Source: Phytophthora colocasiae (lineage: Eukaryota > Oomycota > Peronosporomycetes > Peronosporales > Peronosporaceae). Taken from it: a stretch of 64,000 nt of DNA. Below, piece by piece: positions 10,565 to 20,862 of the stretch. The DNA lies in contig JAGKQI010000102.1 of the NCBI GenBank assembly GCA_018806915.1, forward strand, positions 310,001 through 374,000, written 5' to 3'. A model generated the notes under the pieces. That model had not been told where the DNA came from, did not search any database, and saw only the letters and a list, made by a program, of their open reading frames with translations. Each line of letters starts with the position of its first letter. The first letter of the stretch is position 1. A program made the position numbers and the translations under genes.

Positions 10565-10677
10565 GTCCAATGTGATATTTGCGTAACAAAATATTTACTG
10601 TAGGCGGTCTTTTTAATTTTAATATTTTTAATTATAATAAATTTAATGTGATATTTCAAGTACTAAGTACTAAGCCG

Positions 10678-11676
10678 ATGGCTGCGTGTCAAGTGGAGAA
10701 GAAGCTGCTGGTGGCTGCAGCTAAGAACGGCCTCGTCATCCCATGTGACGTGGATGCTACTGCGTTCCTACTGGCTCATCCTCGTGGAGCGTACACGGCT
10801 GCTCGTACAGTGCAGCAGACCAAGATCTTCGACTATGAGGCTCACATCCGCCGACTTGGTCTGTCTCCCCTTAAATTATTATTGATTTATTATACACTTT
10901 AATCTTACATTTACGTTGCTACAGTGGAGTCGACGATCGCCATGCAAACGGAGAAGCAATTAACACCCAGAGCCGTAGAGAAGGAGCTGAGACCGAGAGC
11001 TGAAGCCACGATGCGCGCCGCTATGACGGCGTTCAAGGAGTCGTATGAAGCGCAGAAGGACCAGGAGTACAAGATCAATGTGCTGGTATGTCCCTGTGAA
11101 GGAGACAAAGTGGATGGGGAGGTCCTTGCAGACACAGACATATTCTGCCACGTGGGATTCCTCCCCCCGTTACGATCCGAGATGGTGAAGCTGGAGGTGG
11201 CAGGTCTGCCGCGTCATAATGCTGCGGCCAAAGACTCAGCATGGGTGAGAGAACGAAAGGCCATTTATGACAGGTTGGCACCGGATATGGAGGAAGTGAT
11301 CCTTATGGACCCAAATACTCGACACTTGCTTGAAGGATCGCAGACGAACTTTTACGCTATTCAGGATGGAGCTGTGTATACTGCAGAGGAAGGGATTCTC
11401 AAGGGGACGGTGAGATCTCTTGTACTAGAGGTCTGTGCGGAAAATAGCATCCCTGTGAAGCTCTCGCCTCCATCTCTCGACGATGTGAAGAAGTGGCAAG
11501 GTTGTTTCATTTCGAGCACGTCAAGACTGGTGTTGGGGGCGAAGTCGCTGGAGTATGAACATTTCGATACCAAGAAGACAGTGACAAGGACGTTCCCTGC
11601 GCATCCGATCTTAGATCAAATTACGGCTGCGGTACGAAGCTCGGTGATCGGCAAAAGCACACAGGTTTTCAAGTGA
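10678..11676 (+). CDS. Class IV (fold-type IV) PLP aminotransferase-like protein
   Basis: Two exons, 10678-10858 and 10925-11676, are joined over a 66-bp GT..AG intron to give 310 aa. The N-terminal GAYTAARTVQQTKIFDYEAH is the class IV signature region that positions the first substrate-binding loop. NAAAKDSAW holds the likely PLP-binding Lys. SQTNFYAIQDGAVYTAEEGILKGTVR matches the family's second conserved block. The fold includes branched-chain and D-amino acid transaminases and aminodeoxychorismate lyase. Which reaction this one runs cannot be told from sequence. No targeting peptide is obvious. It starts 113 bp from the divergent QSOX copy 3, so the two may share a promoter. Confidence 0.85.
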
Positions 11677-11697
11677 TTTCATCTGCAGTGGTGCGTG

Positions 11698-14600
11698 TTA
11701 CGACCCTGCTATCCCCCCTACCTGCGTTGCAAGTTCTCCTGAGTCAGTGGCTCCTGTTAAGCAAATGGTTCCATCCTCTGCAGTCACTCCAGCTACGGGT
11801 TCTTCAGTCGTAACAAAGGTAATCTCTCGATCAATTAGCTTGTCCGATATTTGTGTGCTCTCTTCCTGCTGCTCCCAGGCCTGCATACCAAGGTATGACC
11901 GATCTTGACGTTCGCGTAGAAGCTTCTTGCGCTTTACTTCTCTTTCCAGTCGAATCTGAGCTTCTGCTTCGGCTTTCGCTTTCGCTTTCTGCTGACCGTC
12001 CAGCCATTGCGTAACCTTCGGGGGTACAGTTGCTCCTGTCAAAAGCTTCCACCGTACAAGTGGCCAGCGATAGAACCGTTCTGTTACTCGTGATCGATAC
12101 CCACCACCAGCAGTAAGCCAATTGCTCATAGCAGTGACAATGGTTGGGCGGTCATTCAACATTGCGAACGCACAGCTTATCCTCATCCAGTCCCCGTCAT
12201 CGAACATCGAGGCTGTTACGTCTTTGTGAGTTTGCTGCCGATGAAGTGCAGCCATGACAGCTTTGCGTTTAGACGTCAGATGTGAAGGCTTATGCGTTTG
12301 TCGTTTCCTCATCACCAAGTACGCATCCTTCGCCAGTACGAATTCCTGACGCTCTAAGTATCGGTCTCCCAGCTCACGCCAAGTCTCAGCAGCTTTTATC
12401 CATTCTTGCCACGTAGCGTGTACGTGGTGTGAGGATCCTCTCAAGGTCTTGCGGTATGCGTCTTCATAGGCTACAGCACACAGACTTCTACTGGATTTAC
12501 CTTCAAGCTCCATAATCCGAGCCGCAAGAAACACGATGTCGACTGATTTCCAGCCAAACGGAGAAGCGTCCATTGTGTGTAGCACATACTCTCGACTTTG
12601 GCGGAACATCTTGAGAGAGATCATGACAATCCCGGCCCGGAAGATTACCTCCATGAGTCGTGAATATCGTGGAAAGCACGAGATGACGCCACCAAGAATT
12701 TCTGCTGCGTGACGATAATCCCCGCTTAGCTCAAGAGCAAAGGCAATTTCCTGTAGGAAAAGTGGATTACTCAAGAAGACGAGATGGGTGCTTGCCTGTT
12801 GGAAGAAGAACAGAGACTTACTCAGATATTCCCACTGGTAGCAAACTTGGAATTGTTTCAGAAGACATCGCCCAAGCTGGCGAAGTAAGGCAGGAGGAAC
12901 GTCTTGATACGTAGAAGCTGGAGGGTCTTCAAATCGAGTGTACTGCATGCTGTGAACAGCTTCCAGAAGGCATTTGCAAGCTGCTTCGTACTCCCCGTTG
13001 TGCATGAGTACAAAACCCTTTCGAGAAGCTTCAGATCCCCATGACCGACTTAAGAAATGAACAGCAACACGCTTCCAGCGGTCACGTGTCAATTCATTCG
13101 TGCTGCCAGGTCCAGACGTCGGTGGCTCAGGCTCTGGAAACCTGCGACGGTAAATGCTCTCCATGATTGGGTCCTTTTCGAAAAACTCGTGGTAGAAAAA
13201 CTTTCGGGGCTTCCTCTTCTTTGACGGGATTTTGTCTTCAGTAAGAGTATGCTCCGTTTCTAAATGAGCTTCAACAGCTTCATAATCCAGATCAAGTGGC
13301 GGTGGGCCCTTAAGAGTATCTACGAATTCCATGAGAACTTCGACATTCAAGCTTAGAAACTTGGGATAGTCCGTTACCAAGTGCCGTAAAGCTACTGCTT
13401 CGTTAGGAGTCCACAGCAACTTTTCAAGTTGTCGACCTTCTTCTTCCCAGACTTGACGCTCCATTGCCGCCACATCTTCTCGCATCATCCGCCAATTGCG
13501 TTTCTCCCGGACCCGTTTCTCCTGAAGACGAGCTTCAGTCGCATCCAGGTTTTGAGCTCGTTTATCTTCTTCTTCCATGGTTTCTCGCTCATGTTTCTCT
13601 TGAATGCGATTCAGCTGCAGCTGAGCTTGTTGCACTCGTCGTTGTCGGTTCTCTTCGTCATACATGAGTTTCCGACTCCTTGCTTCTTGCAGTCGGACTT
13701 TCTGTTTGTTCGCCACTTGGTCAGCCAAGACCTGCATCCGTTCCAGTGTGCGCTTGTATTCTTCTGCTTGACGCACTGCTCTTCTAATTTCTCCACTGTG
13801 ATCGTCTTCAACTTGCATCAAGGAAGTTTCGCTAACTTCTCTTCTTCGCTCGATATCTTGAAGCCGCTTTCTCTCCCTGCAAAGCTTGAAATATTGTTCT
13901 TTCTTCTCTTTCTCCTCCATAGCTCTGCTTATCACGTCTTCATCCCGCATCAAATTATTCTCCCGCCGTTGTCTCTCCTCCAGAGCTTTCTGGGTTTCCA
14001 TCTTAGCAAATTGCAGAGGATCAAGAGAGTACTTATTCATCTCCTTTTCTCGTTTGGCTTCCCATTGTTCTGCTGCTGCATTCTTCTTCAAAGCAAAGTG
14101 CCACCGCCGACTGTTCTTGTCTTCTTCTCCTATTAACTCCCGCTCATGATGCTCTAGCTTGGTCTCTTTGTATTTTCGCAGTCGTAGCTCCTCCTTTTGA
14201 CGCTCAACTAGCCTCTGTGACGCTCGTTCAGCGTTTTGTTCTGCTTCCAAACGCCATCGAGTCTCTTCTTCTTCTCTTTCTCGTCTGTGTAAACGTTCCT
14301 GTGCTTCCTTCTTCGCTGATTTGGATAACGCTGCCCAACGAACTTTATCTTCTTCACGCGCAATTAACCGTTGTCGTTCAAGTTGTGTTTTCTTCTCAAC
14401 ATCAATACGCATTATCTCTTCCATCTCTCGAAGTTGTTGCTGTGCTTGTTCCTGTACGAACTGATCGCGTTTCGAAACTTCCGTTAATCGAGCACGAGCT
14501 TCAAGCTCTCGACGTTGACTTTCAGCCACGACGTAGCGCATTTGATATTCTTCAATCACCATTAGTGCGTTCTCTTCCTGCTCACGACGTTGGCGCTTCA

Positions 14601-16122
14601 AGCGTTGACGGATTCGTAAATCTTCTTCAATTGTACGCAGTGATCGTACAAATTCTCGTGTTTCCAAGTCTGCACGATGCATTCGCTCCCTTTCTCGAGC
14701 CTGGGCTAACCTCTCCGTAGTCTTTGCAAGTTCCTGAATCAACGTCGCATCATGAGCCTCTTTCTTTTGTTCGCGACGGGCTCGTTTCGCTTCCAGGAAT
14801 CTTTCTTTCGCTACCTGGAGCTCCCGTTCTCGTTTCGCTACTAGTTGACGTAATTCATGTACAGCATGAAAGAGTTGACGACGTGTAGCTTCAACTGGTC
14901 GGCCTGCATTTCGTGCTGCAATTGCTGTGTACTTAGGAGCTCGTTGTTGTCCACGAGAAATTTCTACTGCCACGTGTGTCTCCGTAACGAGAACTAGCAT
15001 TGCGTTCAACTTCGAAGCGAGAGATCGATCACCACGCGCTATTTCATGTAGACGATGGAGATTTCCGGTGGGCGAAATAGAGGCAAGCAGCAGTCTCAAT
15101 TGTGTCTGAAGGTCGCGTTTTACTTGTTTTCGTGCTGTTCGTCCCCTCCAAGCTGCTTGAAGCCGTGCAGCATGGAGCACAGTCAACTTCAGTAATTGTT
15201 CTCGTCGTCTTAACCATCTCCGAACACAAGCTTGAAGTGTGCGAGCTGCTTCCCATTGTGCGTACAAAGCCTCCAAGTTCCGACGTCTTCGATTCCAGCG
15301 TTGACTTCGAAACCGGAAAACTCGTTGGATGTGAACTGCGAATGGAGCTAACGTTTCAAGACGTGCCTGCTCTCCCCTGTGCCAAGTGACGTACTCACAC
15401 CACATTCGCCATCGAGATCGAAGCCGCCTTCGCACATACAGCTTGAACAACGGCGTGAATTTGTACACACTGGCTAAACTGGAAGAACGGATGCCTGCGA
15501 GTAGAGTCTGCACCTTTGAATTTTCCTGAAAGGCTTCAAGACGCATTCGATGTTGCTCTCGTGCGAGAGATTGGATTGTTAAAGCAATTGGTTCCGTGTC
15601 AATTCGTCCTTTGTGTTGCTCTTCCAATGTAGGAACAGGGAGTTTAGCTGGACTAGTACATGGCATCCGAAAGGTTACATTGGGTATGGGAGAAGTAGTT
15701 GCTGCAGCTCGAGGTGGGGCTGCAACGGGTGTGATAATCTCTTGAGCAATTACACTAGCAATAGCCCCTCGGTTCCGTATTGAAGCGCGCTTACTCTGCT
15801 CTGTACGCCGCAGTTTGATGTAGTTGATAGGTTCTGGAGTCAAGTTTACTGTCGTCTTGAGCCTTTTGACCTTGTTGATCTCCACTTTCTTCGTTGGGTT
15901 TACTGGCTGAGGTTGTACTTGGTTGAAAGGATGTTGCATCTCTATTTGATGGCTAAGCTTGAGCTGCTGCATCTGGCGGATTGAACGCAGTTCTCCTGGT
16001 CGGATCTGCCATTCGGTCGGTCTTTCAGCATCGCTCCATTGTTCCGAGCTGACCTCGTGTTGGAATGGTAAGTCTCTGTTCAGTCCAGGATCGATTTCTT
16101 GTTGTGCCATTCGGAACTGCAT
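11698..16122 (-). CDS. Very long IQ-motif, coiled-coil, TPR-like protein
   Basis: A single open frame gives about 1474 aa from the first ATG at 16122. A basic, Gln-rich N-terminus precedes IQ-type calmodulin-binding motifs (LQACVRRWLRR, LQAAWRGRTARK). About 600 residues of charged Arg/Glu-rich sequence then form a long predicted helix or coiled coil. The C-terminal third is helical with TPR-like periodicity (EYEAACKCLLEAVHSM, ALELSGDYRHAAEILGG). The architecture resembles cytoskeletal or basal-body scaffold proteins of flagellated protists. That is an inference from layout only, and no specific family is claimed. The stop lies about 20 bp from the convergent aminotransferase stop, so 3' ends probably overlap. 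Confidence 0.85.
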   Translation of the reverse strand: MQFRMAQQEIDPGLNRDLPFQHEVSSEQWSDAERPTEWQIRPGELRSIRQMQQLKLSHQIEMQHPFNQVQPQPVNPTKKVEINKVKRLKTTVNLTPEPINYIKLRRTEQSKRASIRNRGAIASVIAQEIITPVAAPPRAAATTSPIPNVTFRMPCTSPAKLPVPTLEEQHKGRIDTEPIALTIQSLAREQHRMRLEAFQENSKVQTLLAGIRSSSLASVYKFTPLFKLYVRRRLRSRWRMWCEYVTWHRGEQARLETLAPFAVHIQRVFRFRSQRWNRRRRNLEALYAQWEAARTLQACVRRWLRRREQLLKLTVLHAARLQAAWRGRTARKQVKRDLQTQLRLLLASISPTGNLHRLHEIARGDRSLASKLNAMLVLVTETHVAVEISRGQQRAPKYTAIAARNAGRPVEATRRQLFHAVHELRQLVAKRERELQVAKERFLEAKRARREQKKEAHDATLIQELAKTTERLAQARERERMHRADLETREFVRSLRTIEEDLRIRQRLKRQRREQEENALMVIEEYQMRYVVAESQRRELEARARLTEVSKRDQFVQEQAQQQLREMEEIMRIDVEKKTQLERQRLIAREEDKVRWAALSKSAKKEAQERLHRREREEEETRWRLEAEQNAERASQRLVERQKEELRLRKYKETKLEHHERELIGEEDKNSRRWHFALKKNAAAEQWEAKREKEMNKYSLDPLQFAKMETQKALEERQRRENNLMRDEDVISRAMEEKEKKEQYFKLCRERKRLQDIERRREVSETSLMQVEDDHSGEIRRAVRQAEEYKRTLERMQVLADQVANKQKVRLQEARSRKLMYDEENRQRRVQQAQLQLNRIQEKHERETMEEEDKRAQNLDATEARLQEKRVREKRNWRMMREDVAAMERQVWEEEGRQLEKLLWTPNEAVALRHLVTDYPKFLSLNVEVLMEFVDTLKGPPPLDLDYEAVEAHLETEHTLTEDKIPSKKRKPRKFFYHEFFEKDPIMESIYRRRFPEPEPPTSGPGSTNELTRDRWKRVAVHFLSRSWGSEASRKGFVLMHNGEYEAACKCLLEAVHSMQYTRFEDPPASTYQDVPPALLRQLGRCLLKQFQVCYQWEYLSKSLFFFQQASTHLVFLSNPLFLQEIAFALELSGDYRHAAEILGGVISCFPRYSRLMEVIFRAGIVMISLKMFRQSREYVLHTMDASPFGWKSVDIVFLAARIMELEGKSSRSLCAVAYEDAYRKTLRGSSHHVHATWQEWIKAAETWRELGDRYLERQEFVLAKDAYLVMRKRQTHKPSHLTSKRKAVMAALHRQQTHKDVTASMFDDGDWMRISCAFAMLNDRPTIVTAMSNWLTAGGGYRSRVTERFYRWPLVRWKLLTGATVPPKVTQWLDGQQKAKAKAEAEAQIRLEREVKRKKLLRERQDRSYLGMQAWEQQEESTQISDKLIDREITFVTTEEPVAGVTAEDGTICLTGATDSGELATQVGGIAGS

Positions 16123-16259
16123 GGCCACGTGAATTCTACTAGTCTAAGAACTAGACATGGGCAAGTAGTCTTGCCTTGTTTGCGTTTTTCCAGCTTGAAA
16201 CCACACCTATTTTTTCGTTCCCACTTAATAACTAACCTAGGTGTTGGGAGTACTAGGCA
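16123..16259. promoter_or_regulatory. Short divergent promoter between the IQ protein and ankyrin protein 1
   Basis: Only 137 bp separate the two ATGs on opposite strands, so both promoters must sit here or overlap the genes. A small inverted repeat, GTCTAAGAACTAGAC, lies at about 16140-16155. No known core element was identified with confidence. Confidence 0.45.
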
Positions 16260-17453
16260 ATGGTTTCTGGTAGTTCAGAAGGTTCTGACGAACGAAGTGA
16301 TGAAGAGGAAGAAGATATTGAAGATGTTGAAGACGAAGAAGAAGAGGAAGAAGAGGGTGACGAAAATGAAGAAAGTGGAGAAGAAGAAGAAAATGATTCA
16401 ACAAAGAAGAAAAAATCTATAAAAAATCCAAGTAGTTCTGTCAAAGTACTTGCAGGTGGCGCTGCGTCGTATGTGATTCCTCCGGTCCGTCCGAAGCCTC
16501 AACGTCCAGTAGATAGCGACAGTGGCGTACGAATCACTCAACAAAAACAAATTGGACGTGCTTGGGCAGAAGGACCTCGTATTGACTTGATGCATTTAGG
16601 TTACGTCCAGGAAGACTATGAGCGTCGGCAAGAAGCTGTGGCCAATATCCGAGAGCGAATGATGCTTAAATCACGACCAGGTTACCAACTCCGAGTGCGA
16701 ATGCGCTGGAATTGCCAATCTCTTTCCCGTTTGATTTTACGTCGTCACTTTTTGTGGTTGCCCTGCGTTGTAAGTTCTCTACCTGAAGCTGTTTGGGACG
16801 GAGATATCCTTCAAGTTCACACGCACTTGATGCAGCGAGCTGATGTGAACATGCGTGACCTGATGACAGGTCAATTGGCGCTGAATATTGCCATTCAGCA
16901 ACAGCATGAGCCCATTGCTCGTCTTCTTATCGACCGTGGAGCAGATGTGAACCAGCAAGATGATGTTTCTCTCCTAGCTCCAGTCCATAATGCCATTATT
17001 ATGGGCAATAAAGCTCTATTCCGGCGTTTACTGAAAGCTGGAGCTGATGTGGACCTGGCAGATCGAGAAGGTTTCACTCCTCTACATTGGGCGTCTGTAC
17101 GTGGATATCTCGAGATCGTAGCTCAATTAGTTGAGATCTCTGGAGCTGATATCAACCGACAGGATGCCATGGGCTGGACACCACTTCATATTGCCTGCTT
17201 TAAAGGGTTTCCTGATCTCGTGGAGTATCTTTTAGTTGAAAGAAAAGCTCGTGCTGATATTGAAGACTGTAACGGGTTCACACCTTTCATGTTTGCTCGA
17301 GTGGCTGAGAATATGGACATCGTCAAGCGTTTAGATGATTTTGCAGTACAGGAAGAAGCCAAACGTCTGCGAAAAACTGCCACTGGGAAGAAGAAGAAGA
17401 CAAAACGAGGACTTTCTTCACCAAAGAAAATGTTCTTATCGTCAAAGAATTAG
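16260..17453 (+). CDS. Ankyrin-repeat protein with acidic N-terminus
   Basis: The gene encodes 397 aa from an ATG at 16260. The first 50 residues are almost all Glu, Asp, Ser and Gly, followed by a Lys run. From about residue 178 to 360 there are five or so ankyrin repeats (GFTPLHWASVRGYLEIVAQL, GWTPLHIACFKGFPDLVEYL). The tail is short and Lys-rich (GKKKKTKRG). Ankyrin repeats are protein-binding scaffolds, and the partner is unknown. The acidic head and basic tail suggest a nuclear or chromatin setting, but that is weak. Its stop codon overlaps the stop of the next ankyrin gene on the other strand. Confidence 0.88.
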   Translation: MVSGSSEGSDERSDEEEEDIEDVEDEEEEEEEGDENEESGEEEENDSTKKKKSIKNPSSSVKVLAGGAASYVIPPVRPKPQRPVDSDSGVRITQQKQIGRAWAEGPRIDLMHLGYVQEDYERRQEAVANIRERMMLKSRPGYQLRVRMRWNCQSLSRLILRRHFLWLPCVVSSLPEAVWDGDILQVHTHLMQRADVNMRDLMTGQLALNIAIQQQHEPIARLLIDRGADVNQQDDVSLLAPVHNAIIMGNKALFRRLLKAGADVDLADREGFTPLHWASVRGYLEIVAQLVEISGADINRQDAMGWTPLHIACFKGFPDLVEYLLVERKARADIEDCNGFTPFMFARVAENMDIVKRLDDFAVQEEAKRLRKTATGKKKKTKRGLSSPKKMFLSSKN

Positions 17454-18391
17454 TTCTTCTCCTGATTCTTCTCGTTCTCTCGAAGGACAACGCGTCTCCG
17501 TCCAGGTAGAGGCAAATACTCGATCTCATCACGAAAGCGATCACGATCCCAATGCAGTACTCGCTCCACAGGAACAATACGTGCAGTCATTGCTCCAAGT
17601 TGTCCGAGAAGCTGCTTGGAAGCTGGAGTCTCCGCTACATCGAACGCCGTCAATCCGTACATGTTTTTGTGGTTGACATCTGCACCTCCATCTTCTGGTT
17701 CACGTCGCAGTAGAAACTGAAGAATTGTCTTGAGTGTTGCAAGCCGCTCTGGTGTCTCGGGTGTCGCCAACACAAGCGCAGCAATTGCCACCGAGTTGTT
17801 CCCATCTTCATCGAAGCAATCAGCTTCCAGTTGACTATGAAGTGCCAGAAACTCTACTACATTTGGTTTGAGACTTGTGATAGCCCAAAGTAGAAGACTA
17901 CCTGGCCTCCATCTCTTTGAAACATCATCTAAAGGCGAGATGACAGAGAGCAGCAACTTCAGGATATCAATATCTCCTGCAGCACACGCATAGTGGAGGG
18001 GTGTTGCCTCAGCAGCTTCAAGCATTCGACTGTAGCGGAAGTTCCAAGTGCGTGGAGCTGTGCTTTCTAGTGTGGCTTCGGGTTCTGGTAGATTCGGATT
18101 GTCTGGTAACTTTGATAGTGGAGAAGCACCGTATTGTAACAGCAACTGCACAGCTCCAAGTTGTTGATGGAGCACTGCAACATGCAACAACGTCTCTCCG
18201 AAGCTGTTGCACGTTCTTGTGAGTGCAGAATTTGAATTACCAGCAGATAAAACTTGCTCTAACGACTGCAAATCCCCCAATTCGACAGCTCGTTGAAGTG
18301 GAAGTGAATCCCCGCTGGTGTGTGCAGCTGGTAGACGGCCATTGTTTGAGCTCCGACTGAGGAATACACGATCGCCAGCTCCTAGGAAGCT
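17450..18391 (-). CDS. Ankyrin-repeat protein 2, start unresolved
   Basis: The frame is open from 18391 down to a TAA at 17450-17452, about 313 codons. Ankyrin units are visible at PLQRAVELGDLQSLEQVL, GETLLHVAVLHQQLGAVQLL, ATPLHYACAAGDIDILKLLL and MYGLTAFDVAE. No in-frame ATG occurs near the 5' end, so a first exon upstream is likely. A GTAG just before 18391 could be its acceptor. An alternative ATG at 18423 lies in another frame and would need a very short intron (about 40 nt). Function is unknown. It is convergent with ankyrin protein 1, and their stop codons share bases. Confidence 0.75.
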   Translation of the reverse strand, partial: SFLGAGDRVFLSRSSNNGRLPAAHTSGDSLPLQRAVELGDLQSLEQVLSAGNSNSALTRTCNSFGETLLHVAVLHQQLGAVQLLLQYGASPLSKLPDNPNLPEPEATLESTAPRTWNFRYSRMLEAAEATPLHYACAAGDIDILKLLLSVISPLDDVSKRWRPGSLLLWAITSLKPNVVEFLALHSQLEADCFDEDGNNSVAIAALVLATPETPERLATLKTILQFLLRREPEDGGADVNHKNMYGLTAFDVAETPASKQLLGQLGAMTARIVPVERVLHWDRDRFRDEIEYLPLPGRRRVVLRENEKNQEKN

Positions 18392-18421
18392 CTACAAGTC
18401 GTGTAAGTAAACTATCCAACA

Positions 18422-18668
18422 TTAATCTAATTCGTCACGTACATCAACGTCTCGAACTTTTGTTCTGAGCTTCTGGTCCGCTTCAAAAGCTCGCGGATTC
18501 AATGGATTCCCGTTCACTTGGCACAGACGTTTGCTCTCAAACCTCGCAGCTCTAGCCTCTTGCTCTGGCGTTGCTTCTTCCAACAGCTCCATCAACGACG
18601 CTTCACCTGTAGAATCCCCACTAATAGACGCAAAGTGTCGAATGTGTGTTACATATCAAAAAGCTACT
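18422..18668 (-). CDS. Small charged protein of unknown function, start unresolved
   Basis: A good coding block ends in TAA at 18422-18424. From an internal ATG at 18592 it gives 56 aa beginning MELLEEATPEQEARAARFES. It has a Cys-containing motif (RLCQVNGNPLNPRAF) and an acidic end (VRDVDVRDELD). In-frame sequence may extend through a 47-bp intron (18621-18667) to an acidic exon above 18668, but no ATG was found there before the Sec61 gamma stop. I do not recognise the family. The compositional bias argues for a real gene, although its 5' end is open. Confidence 0.5.
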
Positions 18669-18754
18669 GTCTATTGAAGTTATCGGCGCTCGACTCTTCC
18701 TCTTCTGTTGAGGTATCGAGGGCGTCGACTGGCAACTGAGCAGCAGCCGCGGGA

Positions 18755-19054
18755 CTAAGCGCTGCCGCCCACCAGGATGTTGTTAATAGGGATGTGCACG
18801 AGCTTGACGAAGAATCCAATGAAACCCATCATGAGGAAACCCACAGACGTAGCACCGGCAATACGAGCGAACTCTGTGTAGTAAATAAATAACACAAGGT
18901 CAGGAACATTGATCATTTTTTTTTAAAAAAAAAACATTTGTGACACATATGACATACCTTTCCGGTCGGGCTTGTTGCATTTCTTGATCAGGTGCAGCGA
19001 GTTCTTGAAGAACTGGTTCAGGGGCTGGAACACGAGTGTGTTGACGTCCGACAT
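18755..19054 (-). CDS. SEC61G: Sec61 gamma subunit of the ER protein translocon
   Basis: Two minus-strand exons, 19054-18958 and 18873-18755, are joined over an 84-bp intron (GTATGT..CAG) to give 71 aa. It begins [19 protein letters not shown] and continues across the splice as [18 protein letters not shown]. The single membrane helix ([22 protein letters not shown]) ends VGGSA. This matches the Sec61 gamma / SecE family in length and motif order. It is the small tail-anchored clamp of the Sec61 channel that moves secretory proteins into the ER. The intron splits the gene just before the membrane helix. The call is firm. Confidence 0.95.
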
Positions 19055-19324
19055 GGCAATAAAACGAAGAAGCACGGAGCTAAAAGACTGTGGAGCTCGA
19101 GGGAAATAGGGGGAATGACTTGCCACCCTCGGCCACGCGGCGTTCGACGGATCGCGAGCAGTATATTTTCATCCAATCAGAAGTTTTAAAGGTACATTAT
19201 TGGTCGAAAAGCGGTTCTTTTGCCACGTGGTGTCAAATGATTCTTTTAAGTGGTTTTGTGTGGTGTACATAATGGTACAACTGGTACAATATTTGAAAAA
19301 AAGTTGCAGTTTGCTTTTTGAATA

Positions 19325-20794
19325 ATGAAGCGAAGACTAAGCGAGGCGACCGAGGTGAAGACCGATCCTGGGGACCCGCTGGACGTTATTGGCGCTTCTA
19401 ATGACCTGCAACAGACAGTAGCGACGCTTGTGGCGCAGCAGGTGGCTGCTTCCTTATTGAATCCACTTTCGGGAGGAAGTGCAGCGAGATTTGGACGTGT
19501 GGCTTTCGGACAGCAAGAACAGAAGAGTGTCAACGCCTTTCTGCATCAAAAACTGGGCAAGGAGAGCTTAGCGCGTAGACCAGGGCCGGGTGGGAGGAAA
19601 TTGACGTATATTGAGAGTTGCAAGGCTATTGAGCTGGCGAATCGCGCGTTTGGGTTCAACGGCTGGTCCTGTCACATTGTCGAGTGCAAAGAGGAATATG
19701 TACGTGGATTGAGTTGGGTGAATATTGAATGTGGGGTATTAAGAGTGTTTTGTGTTAAGTAGAAGGAGAAGAAAGGTGATAGGTGGAGCATTGCCTACAG
19801 CTCCTTAGTGCGTATTGAGCTCAAGGACGGCACCAGTCATGAAGATGTGGGGTTTGGTACGTCTGATGGACAGAGGGATCTGGGTGCTGCCCTTGAACAG
19901 GCAAAGAAGGCCAGTATTTCTGATGCCAGGAAGAGAGCGCTGAGACTGTTTGGAGAGTATCTGGGTAACTCGTGCTACGACAAAGACCATATCAAGGACG
20001 TTAACTCTAACAAACCCATGGCACCGCTGGCGGCGGCACCTAATGTGCTACTTCCAGGACACCAACAGCAGCCAGCCCAGAATGGGCAAGTAGCTGAAAG
20101 GCCTCCAGCAGTCTATGGAGAGCAGCCTCAAGCTCAGCAACAACAGCAAGCTCAACCCCCGTGTAAGCAGATACAACCTCAATCAGCAATACAGAACCAG
20201 CCACAGCAACCACAGCAGCCACAACAACCACAACATCGACAACCTATGCAGCAGCCACAACAAGCCCAGAATCGTCAGCCCATGCAGCAACTACAACCAC
20301 CGCAGCGTCAGCCCATTCAGCAACGTTCACAGATGCCACAACAACTAATGCACCAACAGAAGCAGCAACAACAGCCACAGCACCAACAGCATCAACAGCA
20401 GCAGCATTGGAAGCCACCTCAAGTCATGAAGAACCCGCTGCCTACTAACTCCATGCAACAGCAGCAAGCCAAGACCCACCCAGCGGTTTCTGCAGCCGTG
20501 TCAACTATTCCAAACAACAGTATGAGTGCAGCTCAGAGAGCAACTACACTGACTACCCCGGCAACTTCATCTTCTAGTCCTTTCCGCCCGCAGCCGCTAC
20601 GTTGGGTCTCATCAAATGCTCCGCCTCCACCGCGCATGATGGCAAACTATCCATCAACAATCGTGAAAACGGAACACTCAGTAGCAGCCAAAGATCCGTC
20701 AAATGCGCAATATAACATGGAAGATCTGAGCCTCTCGCAGTTCGACTACAACCCCGACGCTGAGTTCAATCCTGCAAAGAAGATGCGATCGTGA
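19325..20794 (+). CDS. RAD52: Rad52 homologous-recombination protein with Gln-rich C-terminus
   Basis: Exons 19325-19699 and 19763-20794, with a 63-bp intron, give 468 aa. The conserved Rad52 N-terminal ring domain spans about residues 70-220. Its motifs are TYIESCKAIELANRAFGFNGWSCHI, then after the splice KGDRWSIAYSSLVRIEL, DGTSHEDVGFG and EQAKKASISDARKRALRLFGEYLGN. Rad52 anneals single strands and loads recombinase at breaks. The C-terminal half is a long Gln/Pro-rich low-complexity stretch (about 20,050-20,480). The end (MEDLSLSQFDYNPDAEFNPAKKMR) may be a short linear binding motif. The tail is longer and more Gln-rich than in typical family members. Confidence 0.92.
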
Positions 20795-20862
20795 GTGGGA
20801 AAGCCAAAAATGTGGTCTCGATCAAGTTTTGAAACGCAAATGAATGAATTCATGAAAAGGTC

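Noticed and set aside
13429..14136. A 235-codon plus-strand frame opposite the IQ/coiled-coil gene
   Set aside because: It is the antisense of Glu/Arg-rich coiled-coil codons, giving Phe/Leu/Ser-rich sequence. There is no domain or promoter support.
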